A stretch of DNA of 64,000 nt from Archangium violaceum (GCF_016887565.1 NZ_CP069396.1:1329001-1393000), one strand, 5' to 3'; counted from the stretch's first letter, positions 26,754 through 36,067 are shown. The notes: a model not told the origin generated them from the letters alone. Numbers and translations are program-made.

Positions 26754-28541
26754 ATGAAACGCATCCTCCTATCGCTTGCCCTCCTGGCGGTCGCGGCTTG
26801 TGGTCCCGAGACGCCCGGAGACGCCTCCACGGATTCCTCTTCGACGCTGGGCACCCGGGAGGCGCCCCTGGCGATCTCTCCCGCGGGCTCCATCCCCACG
26901 GGTCTTCCCGCGCGCCTCATGGTGGGCCTGTTCGAGAACAACGGACAGACCTGGATGAAGAACAGCGGCGTGCCCTGGGATGCGCGCTACCGCTATTTCA
27001 CCAAGGGGTGGGTCAACAACTGGGGCTGGTATCCCAAGGATGGCTCCTACGGTAAGGAGTTCATGGTGGAGTCCGCCGCCCAGGGCTCCCTGCCGGTCAT
27101 CCAGTACTACCAGGTCAACTCCGAGGATGGTGGCGGTGAGGACCAGTTCCTCGCCAAGGTGCAGAAAGCCACCACGATGGCGAGCTACTTCTACGACTTC
27201 AAGGTGCTGATGCAGCGGGCGAAGGAGTTCAACAAGCCCGTGCTGGTGCTCATGGAGGCGGACGGCTTCGGCTTCCTGCAGAAGCAGACGCAGAGCAATC
27301 CCAACACCTACGCGGCGGTGGCGGCCTCGGGCGTGCCGGAACTGTCCGGGCTGCCCAACACGGTGGCCGGGTGGGGGCTCTCCTTCCTCCAACTGCGCAA
27401 GGCGGTGGGCGCGAACAACGTCATCCTGGGCATCCACATCTCGGGGTGGGCCAGTGACAAGGACATCGCGCACTTCTCCGTGACGGACCCGCTGCAGCCG
27501 GAGGTCGACAAGGTCTACAACTTCCTCAAGCCATTGGGGCTGGGGCCCAACGTCACGGGGGCGACCTATGACGTGCTGGTGGGCGATCCGCTCGACCGGG
27601 ACGCGGATTTCTTCAGGATCACGAAGGGTCAGGACCGCTGGTGGGACGTGAGTGACACGGCCCCCATCGAATCCAAGAGCTTCAACCGTTACGCCGAGTG
27701 GCTGCGGCTGTGGAACGTGACGTCGGGCAAGCGCTGGGTGTTGTGGCAGCTGCCCGAGGGCAACTCCAACAGCCCCAACGTGGACAACACGGCGAGCGCG
27801 GACGAGGGGAAGAACCTGGCGAACGCGGGCTACAGGGACAACCGCGCCGAGTACTTCTTCGGCACCAACGCCGCCGAGCACCGCGCGAAGTTCGCCAACA
27901 GCGGTGTCATCGCGCTGCTCTTCGGGCGGGGTGAGGGCGTGCAGGCCTCGCACACCAACGACTACTACTCGGACGGCCAGCTCTACCTGAAGAGCCGCGC
28001 GGGCGCCTTCCTGAAGGCCGGTGGACTGGCCATTCCCGCGGGTCCCAACACCAACCCCCCGCCGCCCCCGCCGCCTCCGCCCCCGCCCGGCAAGGACCCG
28101 GCGCCGTACAACTTCGAGGCGGGGACGCAGGGGTGGGCCCCCACGAAGTCCGGCGTCACGGGCGTGTCCTCGTCCACCACGCGGGCCTGGGCGGGGAGCC
28201 GCTCGCTCGAGGTGAAGCTGGTCGGTAGCGCGGGCGGAACGTCCCCGGTCGCCGTTGCCAATCCCACGGTGACCGCGGGCAAGACGGTGTCCTTCCGGGT
28301 GTGGGTCCCCCCGAACCACGGCATCTCGGGCGTGCAGCCCTTTGTGCAGCAGGGCGCGGCGGGCGGTTGGCAGTGGACGGGCAAGTGGACGGGCAACACG
28401 GCGCTGAAGGCCGGTGACTGGAACACCATCACCGTGCAGGTGCCCGCGAACGCGGTGACGCCGCTGAGCCAGCTCGGTGTCGAGTTCATCACCCAGACCG
28501 CCTGGTCCGGCACGGTGTACGTGGACTCGGTGAGCTGGTGA
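26754..28541 (+). CDS. Secreted lipoprotein, glycosidase-like barrel with polyproline linker and carbohydrate-binding-like domain
   Basis: A 595-residue protein whose ATG at 26754 is followed by a lipoprotein signal (KRILLSLALLAVAACGPE, lipobox VAAC). Residues about 45-430 look like a TIM-barrel glycosidase domain (YRYFTKGWVNNWGWYP, PVLVLMEADGFGF, VILGIHISGWASD, KRWVLWQLPEGNSN), with acidic residues at likely strand ends. A linker of eleven consecutive prolines (near 437) joins a beta-sandwich of about 145 residues (APYNFEAGTQGWAPTKSGVTG ... GTVYVDSVSW) typical of CBM-like modules. The exact glycosidase family was not recognised. It is probably a surface or extracellular polysaccharide-degrading enzyme. 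Confidence 0.7.
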   Translation: MKRILLSLALLAVAACGPETPGDASTDSSSTLGTREAPLAISPAGSIPTGLPARLMVGLFENNGQTWMKNSGVPWDARYRYFTKGWVNNWGWYPKDGSYGKEFMVESAAQGSLPVIQYYQVNSEDGGGEDQFLAKVQKATTMASYFYDFKVLMQRAKEFNKPVLVLMEADGFGFLQKQTQSNPNTYAAVAASGVPELSGLPNTVAGWGLSFLQLRKAVGANNVILGIHISGWASDKDIAHFSVTDPLQPEVDKVYNFLKPLGLGPNVTGATYDVLVGDPLDRDADFFRITKGQDRWWDVSDTAPIESKSFNRYAEWLRLWNVTSGKRWVLWQLPEGNSNSPNVDNTASADEGKNLANAGYRDNRAEYFFGTNAAEHRAKFANSGVIALLFGRGEGVQASHTNDYYSDGQLYLKSRAGAFLKAGGLAIPAGPNTNPPPPPPPPPPPGKDPAPYNFEAGTQGWAPTKSGVTGVSSSTTRAWAGSRSLEVKLVGSAGGTSPVAVANPTVTAGKTVSFRVWVPPNHGISGVQPFVQQGAAGGWQWTGKWTGNTALKAGDWNTITVQVPANAVTPLSQLGVEFITQTAWSGTVYVDSVSW

Positions 28542-28547
28542 GTCCGA

Positions 28548-28582
28548 GGGGCCGCGTGCCTGGGTTTCGGGCGCGCGGCCCC
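28548..28582. terminator. Bidirectional hairpin between convergent genes
   Basis: A perfect 9-bp stem GGGGCCGCG/CGCGGCCCC with a 17-base loop region lies between the stops of the glycosidase-like gene (28541) and the PQQ dehydrogenase gene (28591). Confidence 0.5.
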
Positions 28583-28590
28583 GTTCACGT

Positions 28591-29742
28591 TCACCGGCGG
28601 ATGCGCAGGATGACGTCCTTGCGCGGTCCGCAGTCGCCGCGGCCGTCGCAGTTGCTGGTGGTGACGTAGAGGTGGCCGTCCGGGCCCATGGTGGTCTCTC
28701 GCAGGCGGCCCCACTCGTTGCGCAGGTACACCTCGTGCCGGGTGACCTGCCGGGGGTTGTCGGGAGAGAAGACCACGCGGTGCAGGTGCCTGGCGCCGAG
28801 CACGCCGACGAGCAGCGAGCCCTTCCACTCGGGGATGGCCTCGCCGGTGTAGATGGCGGCACCGCCCGGAGGCACCGCGTCGTCCCAGGTGAGGGACGGG
28901 GTGACGAAGCCCTCACCGGACTGGCAGCTGTAGATGGTGGGCCAGCCGAGGTTGTCCCCCTTGCGCACCACGTTGACCTCGTCGTGCCCGCGGCGGAGCG
29001 TGTCGCCGCTGGGTCCGTGGTCGGTGAAGTAGAGGGTGTCCCGGTCCTTCCAGTCGAAGCCCTGGGTGTTGCGCACGCCGAGGAGGAAGGCGGCCTTGCC
29101 CGGGAAGGGGTTGTCGTCGGGCACCTCGCCCTCGGGAGTGAGGCGCAGCAGCTTGCCGGAGGGGGTGTCCATGGCCTGCGAGTTGTCCGGCTCGCGCGCG
29201 TCGCCCGTGCCGACGTAGAGCATGCCGTCCGGGCCGAAGCGGATGCGGCCGCCATCGTGGTACTTGCTGGCGGGGATGTCGCCGAGGATGACGCGCTCGA
29301 AGGTGGCGGTGGCGTGGTCCTCGGAGAGCGTCCAGCGCTCCACGCGGTTGCGCGGGCTGCCGTCCGCGTCATGGGTGACGTAGAGGTAGAAGCGCCGGTG
29401 GCTCGCGAAGTCGGGAGGCGCGGCGATGCCGAGCAGGCCGCCCTCGCTGCTTCTGGCGATCTTCACGGTGGCGACGGGGTTGGGTTGGAGCACGCCCTGG
29501 CGCAGCAGGCGGACGCGGCCGGGGCGCTCGGAGACGAGGGCGTCGCCACCCGGGAGCCAGGCGATGCCCCAGGGGACCTCGAGCCCCTCGGCGACGACAT
29601 CGACGGTGATGGGCACGGTGCCGTTGGGGCCGAAGTCGTCCTCGACGAGGATGCAGTCGGGCGCGTTCTTCGCCTGGCTCTTGCGGCAGCCGGAGCCAGC
29701 GGCGAGGACCAGGAGGGCGGAGAGCAGGAGGCGGGTGCGCAT
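28591..29742 (-). CDS. PQQ-dependent aldose sugar dehydrogenase-like lipoprotein
   Basis: A 383-residue protein starting at the ATG at 29742, with lipobox LVLAAGSGC. The six-bladed propeller of the soluble glucose/sorbosone dehydrogenase family is shown by VAEGLEVPWGIAWLPGGDALVSERPGRVRLL, GGLLGIAAPPDFASHRRFYLYVTH, HDGGRIRFGPDGMLYVGTGDA, RNTQGFDWKD and NNLGWPTIY-like segments (here DNLGWPTIY). These contain the His and Gly-rich contacts expected for PQQ. It would oxidise a sugar at the cell surface and pass electrons to the respiratory chain. No pqq biosynthesis genes are present in the window. Confidence 0.85.
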   Translation of the reverse strand: MRTRLLLSALLVLAAGSGCRKSQAKNAPDCILVEDDFGPNGTVPITVDVVAEGLEVPWGIAWLPGGDALVSERPGRVRLLRQGVLQPNPVATVKIARSSEGGLLGIAAPPDFASHRRFYLYVTHDADGSPRNRVERWTLSEDHATATFERVILGDIPASKYHDGGRIRFGPDGMLYVGTGDAREPDNSQAMDTPSGKLLRLTPEGEVPDDNPFPGKAAFLLGVRNTQGFDWKDRDTLYFTDHGPSGDTLRRGHDEVNVVRKGDNLGWPTIYSCQSGEGFVTPSLTWDDAVPPGGAAIYTGEAIPEWKGSLLVGVLGARHLHRVVFSPDNPRQVTRHEVYLRNEWGRLRETTMGPDGHLYVTTSNCDGRGDCGPRKDVILRIRR

Positions 29743-29831
29743 GCCGCATCTATGACGAGCGGAGGGCGCGTCCGCCACCGCCTCGTGGGACGCGCGTCTG
29801 GAGGTGGACGTGGTAGAGGGCTCGTGAGCCC

Positions 29832-30629
29832 GTGAAATCCTTCCGCCACGCCTACAAGGCTCCCAGGGACCCGAGTGCCTACGCTTCGATCGAGGTACGC
29901 ATGGAGCGTGCGCTCGCGTACGTGGAGGAGGTCCGCGCCCGCTCGGGCCAGCGCCTCACGGTGACGCACCTGGTGGCCAAGGCCGCCGCGGATGCGCTGC
30001 GCCGCTACCCGGAGGCCAACGTCATCCTGCGCTGGAACCGCCCGTGGCTGCGTAGGCGCGTGGGCGTCTGTGTCCTCGTGGTGCAGCCGCATCACCTCGG
30101 CCGCGTGGACCTCACCACCGCCACCGTGCATGACGCGGACAGGCTCTCGCTCCAGGACTTCGCCGCGGCCATGGAGGAGCGCGTCCAGAACGTGCGCCAC
30201 CGCCGGGATGCCGTCATCGAACGGGGCAAGCGGCGCTCCTACCGCATCCCCGGCCTCTTCATGAACGCCGCCCTGGACCTGCTCTCCTTCGTCTGGTTCA
30301 CCCTCAACGTGGACCTCGCCTGGGTGGGCATGCCGAGAGACCCCTTCGGCTCCGTCGCCGTCTCCAACGTGGGCTCGCTGGGGCTCGAGCGGGCCTGGCT
30401 GGCCATGGTGCCCTACACCCGCGTGGCCCTCTATCTCGCCCCGGGTGCCGTGCGTGACGTCCCCGTGGTCGATGGGGATTCACTCGTGCCCGGCAAGGGG
30501 ATGACCCTCTCCTGCACCTTCGACGCGCGCCTCCTCGACGACGAGCTCGCCGCGCGCGTCCTGCGTCACATCGGTGATGCGCTGGAGGACCCCGAGTCCG
30601 CCTGGGGACCGCCCGAGGTCCCGCGATAA
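29832..30629 (+). CDS. Stand-alone 2-oxoacid dehydrogenase acyltransferase-like domain, catalytic His absent
   Basis: A 265-residue protein with the chloramphenicol-acetyltransferase-like E2 catalytic fold and no lipoyl or peripheral-subunit-binding domain. Recognisable segments are RLTVTHLVAKAAADALRRYPEANV (near 40), FGSVAVSNVGSLGLERAW (near 175) and the closing MTLSCTFDARLLDDELAARVL. In true E2 enzymes the last segment holds DHRxxDG with the catalytic His. Here it reads DARLLDD, so the His is replaced by Ala. It starts with GTG. There are two hydrophobic stretches near 140-165. Without the His it may be a different acyltransferase or a structural protein. The gene lies just upstream of a secreted peptidase gene. 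Confidence 0.75.
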   Translation: MKSFRHAYKAPRDPSAYASIEVRMERALAYVEEVRARSGQRLTVTHLVAKAAADALRRYPEANVILRWNRPWLRRRVGVCVLVVQPHHLGRVDLTTATVHDADRLSLQDFAAAMEERVQNVRHRRDAVIERGKRRSYRIPGLFMNAALDLLSFVWFTLNVDLAWVGMPRDPFGSVAVSNVGSLGLERAWLAMVPYTRVALYLAPGAVRDVPVVDGDSLVPGKGMTLSCTFDARLLDDELAARVLRHIGDALEDPESAWGPPEVPR

Positions 30630-30639
30630 GGTGGCGGGC

Positions 30640-32430
30640 ATGAGATTGCCGCTCGTCCTCCTGCTCACGCTCACCACGACCGTCTCCGCCGCGCCCAGGC
30701 CCCAGGTTCCCGCCGGCTACTGGCCCGAGTCCCGCGTCGAGGAGCTCCTCGCCAAGACCGAGACGATCCGCCTCGCGCCCGACCTCTCGCGCCTCACCCC
30801 CGAGGAGCAGCGCGCGGTGAAGGACCTCCTGGAGGTGGGGGGCATCCTCCAGCGCATCTATGAGGAATCGCGGCACCCCGAGGCACTCGAGGCGTACGCA
30901 CGCCTCACCCGGATGGACCAGCAGACCGGGGGGGCGAAGCGGACGCGGGACCTGCTCACCCTCTATCGGCTCTCCCAGGGCCCCATCGCGACGACGCTCG
31001 ACAACAAGCGCGAGGCCTTCCTCCCCGTGGCCGCCGAGCTGCCCACGCGCAATGTCTACCCGTCCGACCTCACACGCGAGGAGGTCGAGGCCTTCCTGGC
31101 CCAACACCCGGAGACGCGTGACGAGCTCCTCGGCGAGCGCACCGTCGTCCGCCGTGCGACGAAGGCCAGCCTGGCGGGAGATCTCGCGGCGCTCGCGAAG
31201 TACCCGGCGCTCGCGCTGCTGCACCCCCGGCTCTCCCCGAACCTGAAATCGCTCGCGAAGAAGCCCGACCCGAAGACGCTCTACGCCGTGCCGTACCCGG
31301 TCGCGTACGCGAACGACTTCGTGCGCGCGTACGAGCTGCTCATGAGCGCCGCGGACTCGGTGGAGAAGGGGGATGGGGAGCTCGCGCGCTACCTCCGCAA
31401 CCGGGCGAGAGATCTGCTCTCCAACGACTACGAGAGCGGGGACGCGGCCTGGGTGACGGGCCGCTTCCAGCGCCTCAACGCGCAGATCGGCTCCTACGAG
31501 ACGTATGATGACGCGCTCTTCGGCGTGAAGGCGTTCCATGGGATGAGCCTGCTCCTGGCGAACGAGGAGGCGACCCGCGAGCTGCGCCGGGCCCTGAGTG
31601 GCTTGCAGGCCATCGAGGACGCACTGCCCTACGCGAGCCACAAGCGCATCCGCGAGGACATCCCGGTCGGCATCTACGAGGTCATCGCCGACTTCGGGCA
31701 GGCGCGCGGTACGAACACCGCGACCATCCTCCCCAATGACGCGCTCTTCGCGCACCGCTACGGCCGCACCATCCTGCTGCGCGAGAACATCATGAAGAAC
31801 CCCGACATCTTCGCCGCCGATGCGCGCGTCTGGCGCGCCGTCACCGCGGACGCGCACGCGAGCGACCTGGCCGCCGAGGGGAACTTCCAGCGGACGCTGT
31901 GGCACGAGATCGGTCACTACCTGGGCGTCGACCGGGACGCGCGGGGGCGGGCGCTCGACGTGGCGCTGGAGGACTACGCGGACGCGCTCGAGGAGATGAA
32001 GGCGGATCTCGCCTCGCTCTTCGCGCTGCACGCGATGAACAAGGGCGGCACGGTGAGCGACGCCACGCTGCGCGCGGTGCGGGCCTCCGGCATCCGGCGC
32101 ACGTTGCAGAACGCGAAGCCGCGCCGCGACCAGCCGTACCAGACGATGCAGCTCATCCAGTTCAACTGGTTCCTGGAGCATGGGCTGCTCCAGGCCGACC
32201 CGAAGACCGCGCGTCTCACCATCCACTACGAGCGCTACCTGGAGGTCGTCACCTCGCTCTTGAAGGAGGTGCTCGCCGTGCAGCACGCGGGGGACAAGGC
32301 CGCCGCCGCTCGCTTCTTCGAGCGCTGGGGCACGTGGACTCCCGAGCTGCACGACGTGCTCGCCGCCCGCGTCCGCGAGGCCCAGGGCGCCCGCTTCCGG
32401 ATCGTCCACTACTCGGCCCTGGGCGAGTAG
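30640..32430 (+). CDS. Exported M49-like (dipeptidyl-peptidase III-type) zinc metallopeptidase
   Basis: A 596-residue protein starting at the ATG at 30640 with a signal peptide (MRLPLVLLLTLTTTVSAAPR). The zinc site is HEIGH at about residues 422-426 with the downstream EEMKAD near 449, matching the HExx(G)H ... EExKAD/EECRAE pair of M49 dipeptidyl-peptidases III. The first motif is the pentapeptide form, without the extra residue of classical M49 members. Other typical segments are GTNTATILPNDALF and RGRALDVALEDYADALEEM. It probably cleaves peptides in the periplasm or outside the cell. It begins 10 bp after the acyltransferase-like gene and may be cotranscribed with it. Confidence 0.8.
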   Translation: MRLPLVLLLTLTTTVSAAPRPQVPAGYWPESRVEELLAKTETIRLAPDLSRLTPEEQRAVKDLLEVGGILQRIYEESRHPEALEAYARLTRMDQQTGGAKRTRDLLTLYRLSQGPIATTLDNKREAFLPVAAELPTRNVYPSDLTREEVEAFLAQHPETRDELLGERTVVRRATKASLAGDLAALAKYPALALLHPRLSPNLKSLAKKPDPKTLYAVPYPVAYANDFVRAYELLMSAADSVEKGDGELARYLRNRARDLLSNDYESGDAAWVTGRFQRLNAQIGSYETYDDALFGVKAFHGMSLLLANEEATRELRRALSGLQAIEDALPYASHKRIREDIPVGIYEVIADFGQARGTNTATILPNDALFAHRYGRTILLRENIMKNPDIFAADARVWRAVTADAHASDLAAEGNFQRTLWHEIGHYLGVDRDARGRALDVALEDYADALEEMKADLASLFALHAMNKGGTVSDATLRAVRASGIRRTLQNAKPRRDQPYQTMQLIQFNWFLEHGLLQADPKTARLTIHYERYLEVVTSLLKEVLAVQHAGDKAAAARFFERWGTWTPELHDVLAARVREAQGARFRIVHYSALGE

Positions 32431-32433
32431 GCT

Positions 32434-32772
32434 TCAGCGGAGGGCGTGGAACCATCCGGCGTACGGGGTGTTCTCGACGAGTCGGCGGTTGAGGTCGGGA
32501 GCGCCGTCGGTCCACCACGGCGGTCCTCTCTCTCCGAGGGCCACCTTCGCCCGGTGCACCCGCGCTCTCGCCTCGCGCTCCGCTCTCGTGTCCCCGGCTC
32601 GTAGCGCCCGGCCCACGTCCCGCCGCGCGTGCATCAGCGCCTCCACCAGCAGCGCGCGCTGCCTGGGCCCGAGCGCGGGATTGGAGCGCCGCCAGAGCCG
32701 TCCCTCCACCACGAGGTAGCGTCCATCGGGCGTCGTGGGGGGCGGCTTCGGCTTGTCCGCTCGGGGGGTCAT
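32434..32772 (-). CDS. Small conserved hypothetical protein (SNPAL/NTPYA type)
   Basis: A 112-residue soluble protein starting at the ATG at 32772. It has the pattern TPDGRYLVVEGRLWRRSNPAL near residue 15 and ALGERGPPWWTDGAPDLNRRLVENTPYAGW near the end, found in a small uncharacterised family of proteobacterial proteins. The middle is a charged helix rich in Arg and Ala. No catalytic motif is apparent. It is convergent with the peptidase gene, 3 bp apart, and divergent from the coiled-coil membrane protein gene. Confidence 0.7.
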   Translation of the reverse strand: MTPRADKPKPPPTTPDGRYLVVEGRLWRRSNPALGPRQRALLVEALMHARRDVGRALRAGDTRAEREARARVHRAKVALGERGPPWWTDGAPDLNRRLVENTPYAGWFHALR

Positions 32773-32791
32773 CGCGGTAACCTTGTCACCC

Positions 32792-33295
32792 ATGGCTGGT
32801 GAGGATCGAGAACTGCGAGACACCGTGGAGCGGCTCCAGGCGGAGCTGCGCGAGGCGAAGGACGAGCTGACCCGCAGCCGTGCCGAGATGACGCGCCTGG
32901 AGCAGCTCTCGACGCGAGAGAAGCAGGACCGCGTGAAGGCCGAGGCCGAGCGCGCCGCGGCTGAATCGAAGGCGCGCGACGCGGATGCGGCCTTCCAGCA
33001 TGCCCTCTCCCGACTCGAGCTCGCTCGCAAGGAGTCCAAGTCCGCGCCGGAGGCTCCCTCCAAGCTGGAGCGCCATCGTTCCGGACCCCTGGCCAATGAC
33101 GGCATCCGTCCCGACAGCACGGAGCAGAAGATCCGCTTCGCGGTGGGAGCCGCGGCGGGCGGCTTCTCCGGCTTCTTCTTCTCGGCCGAGTGGGGCTTCA
33201 TGTCCGGTGCGCTGACGCTCGGAGTCATCGCGGGCTCGGCCCTGATCGGCGGTGTGCTCGCGTGGTGGTACGGGGACCGTTACTGGACGAGCTGA
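32792..33295 (+). CDS. Coiled-coil protein with two C-terminal membrane helices
   Basis: A 167-residue protein. Residues 4-90 are a continuous coiled coil (heptads with Leu/Ala, Glu/Arg-rich; RELRDTVERLQAELREAKDEL). Two hydrophobic helices follow at about 115-135 (FAVGAAAGGFSGFFFSAEWGF) and 140-160 (LTLGVIAGSALIGGVLAWWYG). The cytoplasmic coiled coil is therefore tethered to the inner membrane. No family name was recognised. The upstream gap to the divergent gene is only 19 bp, so promoters overlap. Confidence 0.65.
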   Translation: MAGEDRELRDTVERLQAELREAKDELTRSRAEMTRLEQLSTREKQDRVKAEAERAAAESKARDADAAFQHALSRLELARKESKSAPEAPSKLERHRSGPLANDGIRPDSTEQKIRFAVGAAAGGFSGFFFSAEWGFMSGALTLGVIAGSALIGGVLAWWYGDRYWTS

Positions 33296-33299
33296 CGCT

Positions 33300-34493
33300 T
33301 CAGGGGCGGGTCTTGCCGCTCCCCGGGAGCTGGTCGGGATGGGTGGGCACCCGGACGTCGCCCGAGATGATTCGGGCCTTCAGCTCCTCCAGCGTGCGCA
33401 GGGCGTCCTGCTTGCCGGGGAAGTCGAGGCGCACCGGGGCGTAGGTGATGCCGCCCTCCTTGAGGCCCAGTGACTGGTTGCCGCCCTGGAAGCGGTCTCG
33501 CACCCTGTCACGCACCGCCTCGTAGACGACGAGGTCCACCCGCTTCACCACCGCGGACAGCACCGCCTTCGGCGCCAGGTGGGTCGGGTCCGAGTCCACG
33601 CCGATGACGTACACCGGCCTGCCCTCGTCGCGCGCCTCCTTCACCGCCTGGATGGCGCCCAGCCCGTCCACTCCGGCCGCCGCGAAGATGACGTCCGGCC
33701 CCTTCGACAGCATGTCCTGTCCCACCTGCTTGCCGAGCGCGAAGTGGGTGAAGCTCCCCGTGTAGTTGACGATGACCTGCGCCTTGGGATTCGTGGCGGC
33801 CACGCCGGCCCGGAAGCCCGCCTCGAACCGCTTCACCAGCGGGATTTCCATGCCGCCCACGAAGCCCACCTTGCCGCTCTTCGTCACCAGTCCGGCCAGT
33901 GCCCCCACCAGGTAGCAGCCCTCCTCCTCGCGGAACACCACCGTGCGCACGTTGGGCAGCGTGTACGGCTCGTTCCGTTCATTCAGCAGCGGGCTGTCCA
34001 CCAGGAGGAACCGCATGTCCGGGTTGCGCTTCGCCACCGTCTCCACGGCGTTCTCCAGCATGAAGCCCACCGCCACGGAGAGCGATACCCCCTGGTCCAC
34101 GAGCAGTTGCAGGTTGGGCTCGTAGTCCTCCGCCACCCGGCTCTGGAGGACGACGGGGGTGATGTCGAGCGGGGCGAGCTGGGATTTCCGCTCCGCCAGG
34201 TCCGGCCCGAACGAGGCCTCGCGCTCCTCGGACGCCAGCGGCTTGTAGCCGCCCTCCTCGTGCTTCACGCCCGCGGCCCACAGCTCCAACCCGCGCAGCG
34301 CCGAGTCGTTGAAGGCCTGGTCTCCCCGGCCTCCCAGTCCCAGCACGAGCCCCACCTTCGGCCGCGTGGCCGCTGGCGTTGGGGCCGCGGCCGCCGGAGC
34401 GGGTGATTTTTCCGCCGCGGCGGGTGCTTCCTTGTTGCTCTTGCAGGCCGACAGCACGGCGAGGACGAGGAGCAGGAGGTGGCGTGGGCTCAT
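33300..34493 (-). CDS. BMP/PnrA-type substrate-binding lipoprotein
   Basis: A 397-residue lipoprotein (lipobox VLSAC, Cys near 17) with an Ala/Pro-rich linker to residue 45. The bmp domain shows KVGLVLGLGGRGDQAFNDSALRGLE, a nucleoside-pocket-like GDQ/FND, VGFMLENAVETVAKRNPDMRFLLVDS, GKVGFVGGMEIPLVKRFEAGFRAGV and VIFAAAGVDGLGAIQAVKE. BMP/PnrA family members bind purine nucleosides for ABC uptake. No permease or ATPase genes lie next to it, so its transporter partners are elsewhere, or it acts as a receptor. Confidence 0.88.
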   Translation of the reverse strand: MSPRHLLLLVLAVLSACKSNKEAPAAAEKSPAPAAAAPTPAATRPKVGLVLGLGGRGDQAFNDSALRGLELWAAGVKHEEGGYKPLASEEREASFGPDLAERKSQLAPLDITPVVLQSRVAEDYEPNLQLLVDQGVSLSVAVGFMLENAVETVAKRNPDMRFLLVDSPLLNERNEPYTLPNVRTVVFREEEGCYLVGALAGLVTKSGKVGFVGGMEIPLVKRFEAGFRAGVAATNPKAQVIVNYTGSFTHFALGKQVGQDMLSKGPDVIFAAAGVDGLGAIQAVKEARDEGRPVYVIGVDSDPTHLAPKAVLSAVVKRVDLVVYEAVRDRVRDRFQGGNQSLGLKEGGITYAPVRLDFPGKQDALRTLEELKARIISGDVRVPTHPDQLPGSGKTRP

Positions 34494-34577
34494 GGGTCCT
34501 TGGATTTAACACGCTCCCTGAACGACCACGGGGCGCCCCCGGTCTCCCGGAAACGCCCCGTGTTGAACCCTGGGCTC

Positions 34578-34620
34578 TCGATACCCTCACCCCGTCCCTC
34601 TCCCGGAGGGAGAGGGGTAG
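34578..34620. repeat. REP-like hairpin repeat (reverse orientation)
   Basis: Perfect 9-bp stem CCCTCTCCC/GGGAGAGGG at 34596-34604 and 34608-34616, preceded by CTCTCGATACCCTCACCCCG. It is the reverse complement of the copy near 58811, with the similarity extending about 29 bases including the TATCGAGA side. It lies in the 152-bp gap after the glnA stop and could also serve as its terminator. Confidence 0.75.
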
Positions 34621-34645
34621 GGGTGATTGTGGTGGGGCCAGGTCC

Positions 34646-36067
34646 TCAGATGTCGAAGTAGAGCTGGTACTCCATCGGGTGCGGACGCAGGCGGATGGCG
34701 TCCACCTCCTTCTGCTTCTGCTCGATCCAGCTGTTGAGCGAGTCCTCGCTGAAGACGTCTCCCTTGAGCAGGAACTTGTGGTCCTTCTTCAGGCAGTCCA
34801 GCGCCTCGTCCAGCGAGCCCGGCATCTTCGGCACGTCCTTGAGCTCCTCCGGCGACAGCCCGTAGATGTCCTTGTCCAGCGGCTCGCCCGGGTCGATCTT
34901 GTTCTCGATGCCATCCAGCCCCGCCATCAGCTGCGCGGCGAACGCCAGGTACGGGTTGCAGCTCGGGTCCGGCGAGCGGAACTCCAGGCGCTTGGCCTTC
35001 GGGCTCGCGCTGAACATCGGGATGCGGATGGACGCGCTGCGGTTGCGGCTCGAGTACGCCAGGTTCACCGGCGCCTCGTAGCCCGGCACCAGCCGCTTGT
35101 ACGAGTTGTTCGTCGGGTTGCAGATCGCCGCCAGCGCCCGCGCGTGCTTGAGGATGCCGCCGATGTAGTGCAGCGCCATCTCGCTCATGCCCGCGTAGCC
35201 CTCGCCAGCGAACAGCGGCTTGCCGCCCTTCCACAGCGACTGGTGCGTGTGCATGCCGCTGCCGTTGTCCCCGTACAGGGGCTTGGGCATGAACGTCACC
35301 GCCTTGCCATGCCGCGCGGCCACGTTCTTCAGCACGTACTTGAACCACATCAGGTTGTCCGCCGTCTTCACCAGCGTGTCGAAGCGGAAGTCGATCTCCG
35401 ACTGGCCCGCCGTCGCCACCTCGTGGTGCTGGCGCTCCACGATAATCCCCACTTCACCGAGGATGCGCACCATCTCGTCGCGCAGGTCGTTGTGCGCGTC
35501 CGTGGGCATGACGGCGTTGTAGGCGTCCTTGTAGTTCGGCTTGTAGCCCAGGTTGCCGCCCGGCTCCTCGCGGCCCGTGTTCCACGCGCCCTCGATGGAG
35601 TCGATCTCGAAGAACATGTGGTGCGGGTCCGTGCTGTAGCGCACCCCGTCGAAGATGAAGAACTCGGCCTCGGGTCCGAAGTACGCCGTGTCCGCCAGGC
35701 CCGTGCTCTTGAGGTACTTCTCCGCGCGCGCGGCGATGTTGCGCGGATCCCTCATGTACTGCTCTTTGGTGATGGGATCGCTCACGTTGCACAGCAGCAC
35801 CAGCGTCGGCGTCTGCGTGAACGGATCCATCACCGCGGTGTTCGGGTCCGGCATCACCAGCATGTCGGAGTTGTGAATCTCCAGCCAACCCTTGATGGAC
35901 GAGCCGTCGAAGCCGAGGCCCTCCTCGAAGATACCCTCGCTCAGCTCGTGCAGCGGAACCGCGAAGTGGCGCCAGCGACCGATGAAGTCGATGAAGCGCA
36001 GGCTCACCATCTGCGCGCCGTGCTCCTTCGCGAACGAAAGCACGTCCTTCGCCGTCTTGGTGGTCAT
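34646..36067 (-). CDS. glnA: Type I glutamine synthetase
   Basis: A 473-residue GSI. It makes glutamine from glutamate, ammonia and ATP in dodecamers in the cytoplasm. Signatures are [23 protein letters not shown] (near 52-74), [48 protein letters not shown] and [34 protein letters not shown]. The segment [11 protein letters not shown] aligns with the adenylylation loop DKNLYDLPPEE of GSI-beta enzymes, and the modifiable Tyr is present. This suggests control by a GlnE-type adenylyltransferase. The ATG at 36067 is preceded by GGAAAGGA. No glnB or ntrBC is adjacent. Confidence 0.97.
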   Translation of the reverse strand: MTTKTAKDVLSFAKEHGAQMVSLRFIDFIGRWRHFAVPLHELSEGIFEEGLGFDGSSIKGWLEIHNSDMLVMPDPNTAVMDPFTQTPTLVLLCNVSDPITKEQYMRDPRNIAARAEKYLKSTGLADTAYFGPEAEFFIFDGVRYSTDPHHMFFEIDSIEGAWNTGREEPGGNLGYKPNYKDAYNAVMPTDAHNDLRDEMVRILGEVGIIVERQHHEVATAGQSEIDFRFDTLVKTADNLMWFKYVLKNVAARHGKAVTFMPKPLYGDNGSGMHTHQSLWKGGKPLFAGEGYAGMSEMALHYIGGILKHARALAAICNPTNNSYKRLVPGYEAPVNLAYSSRNRSASIRIPMFSASPKAKRLEFRSPDPSCNPYLAFAAQLMAGLDGIENKIDPGEPLDKDIYGLSPEELKDVPKMPGSLDEALDCLKKDHKFLLKGDVFSEDSLNSWIEQKQKEVDAIRLRPHPMEYQLYFDI

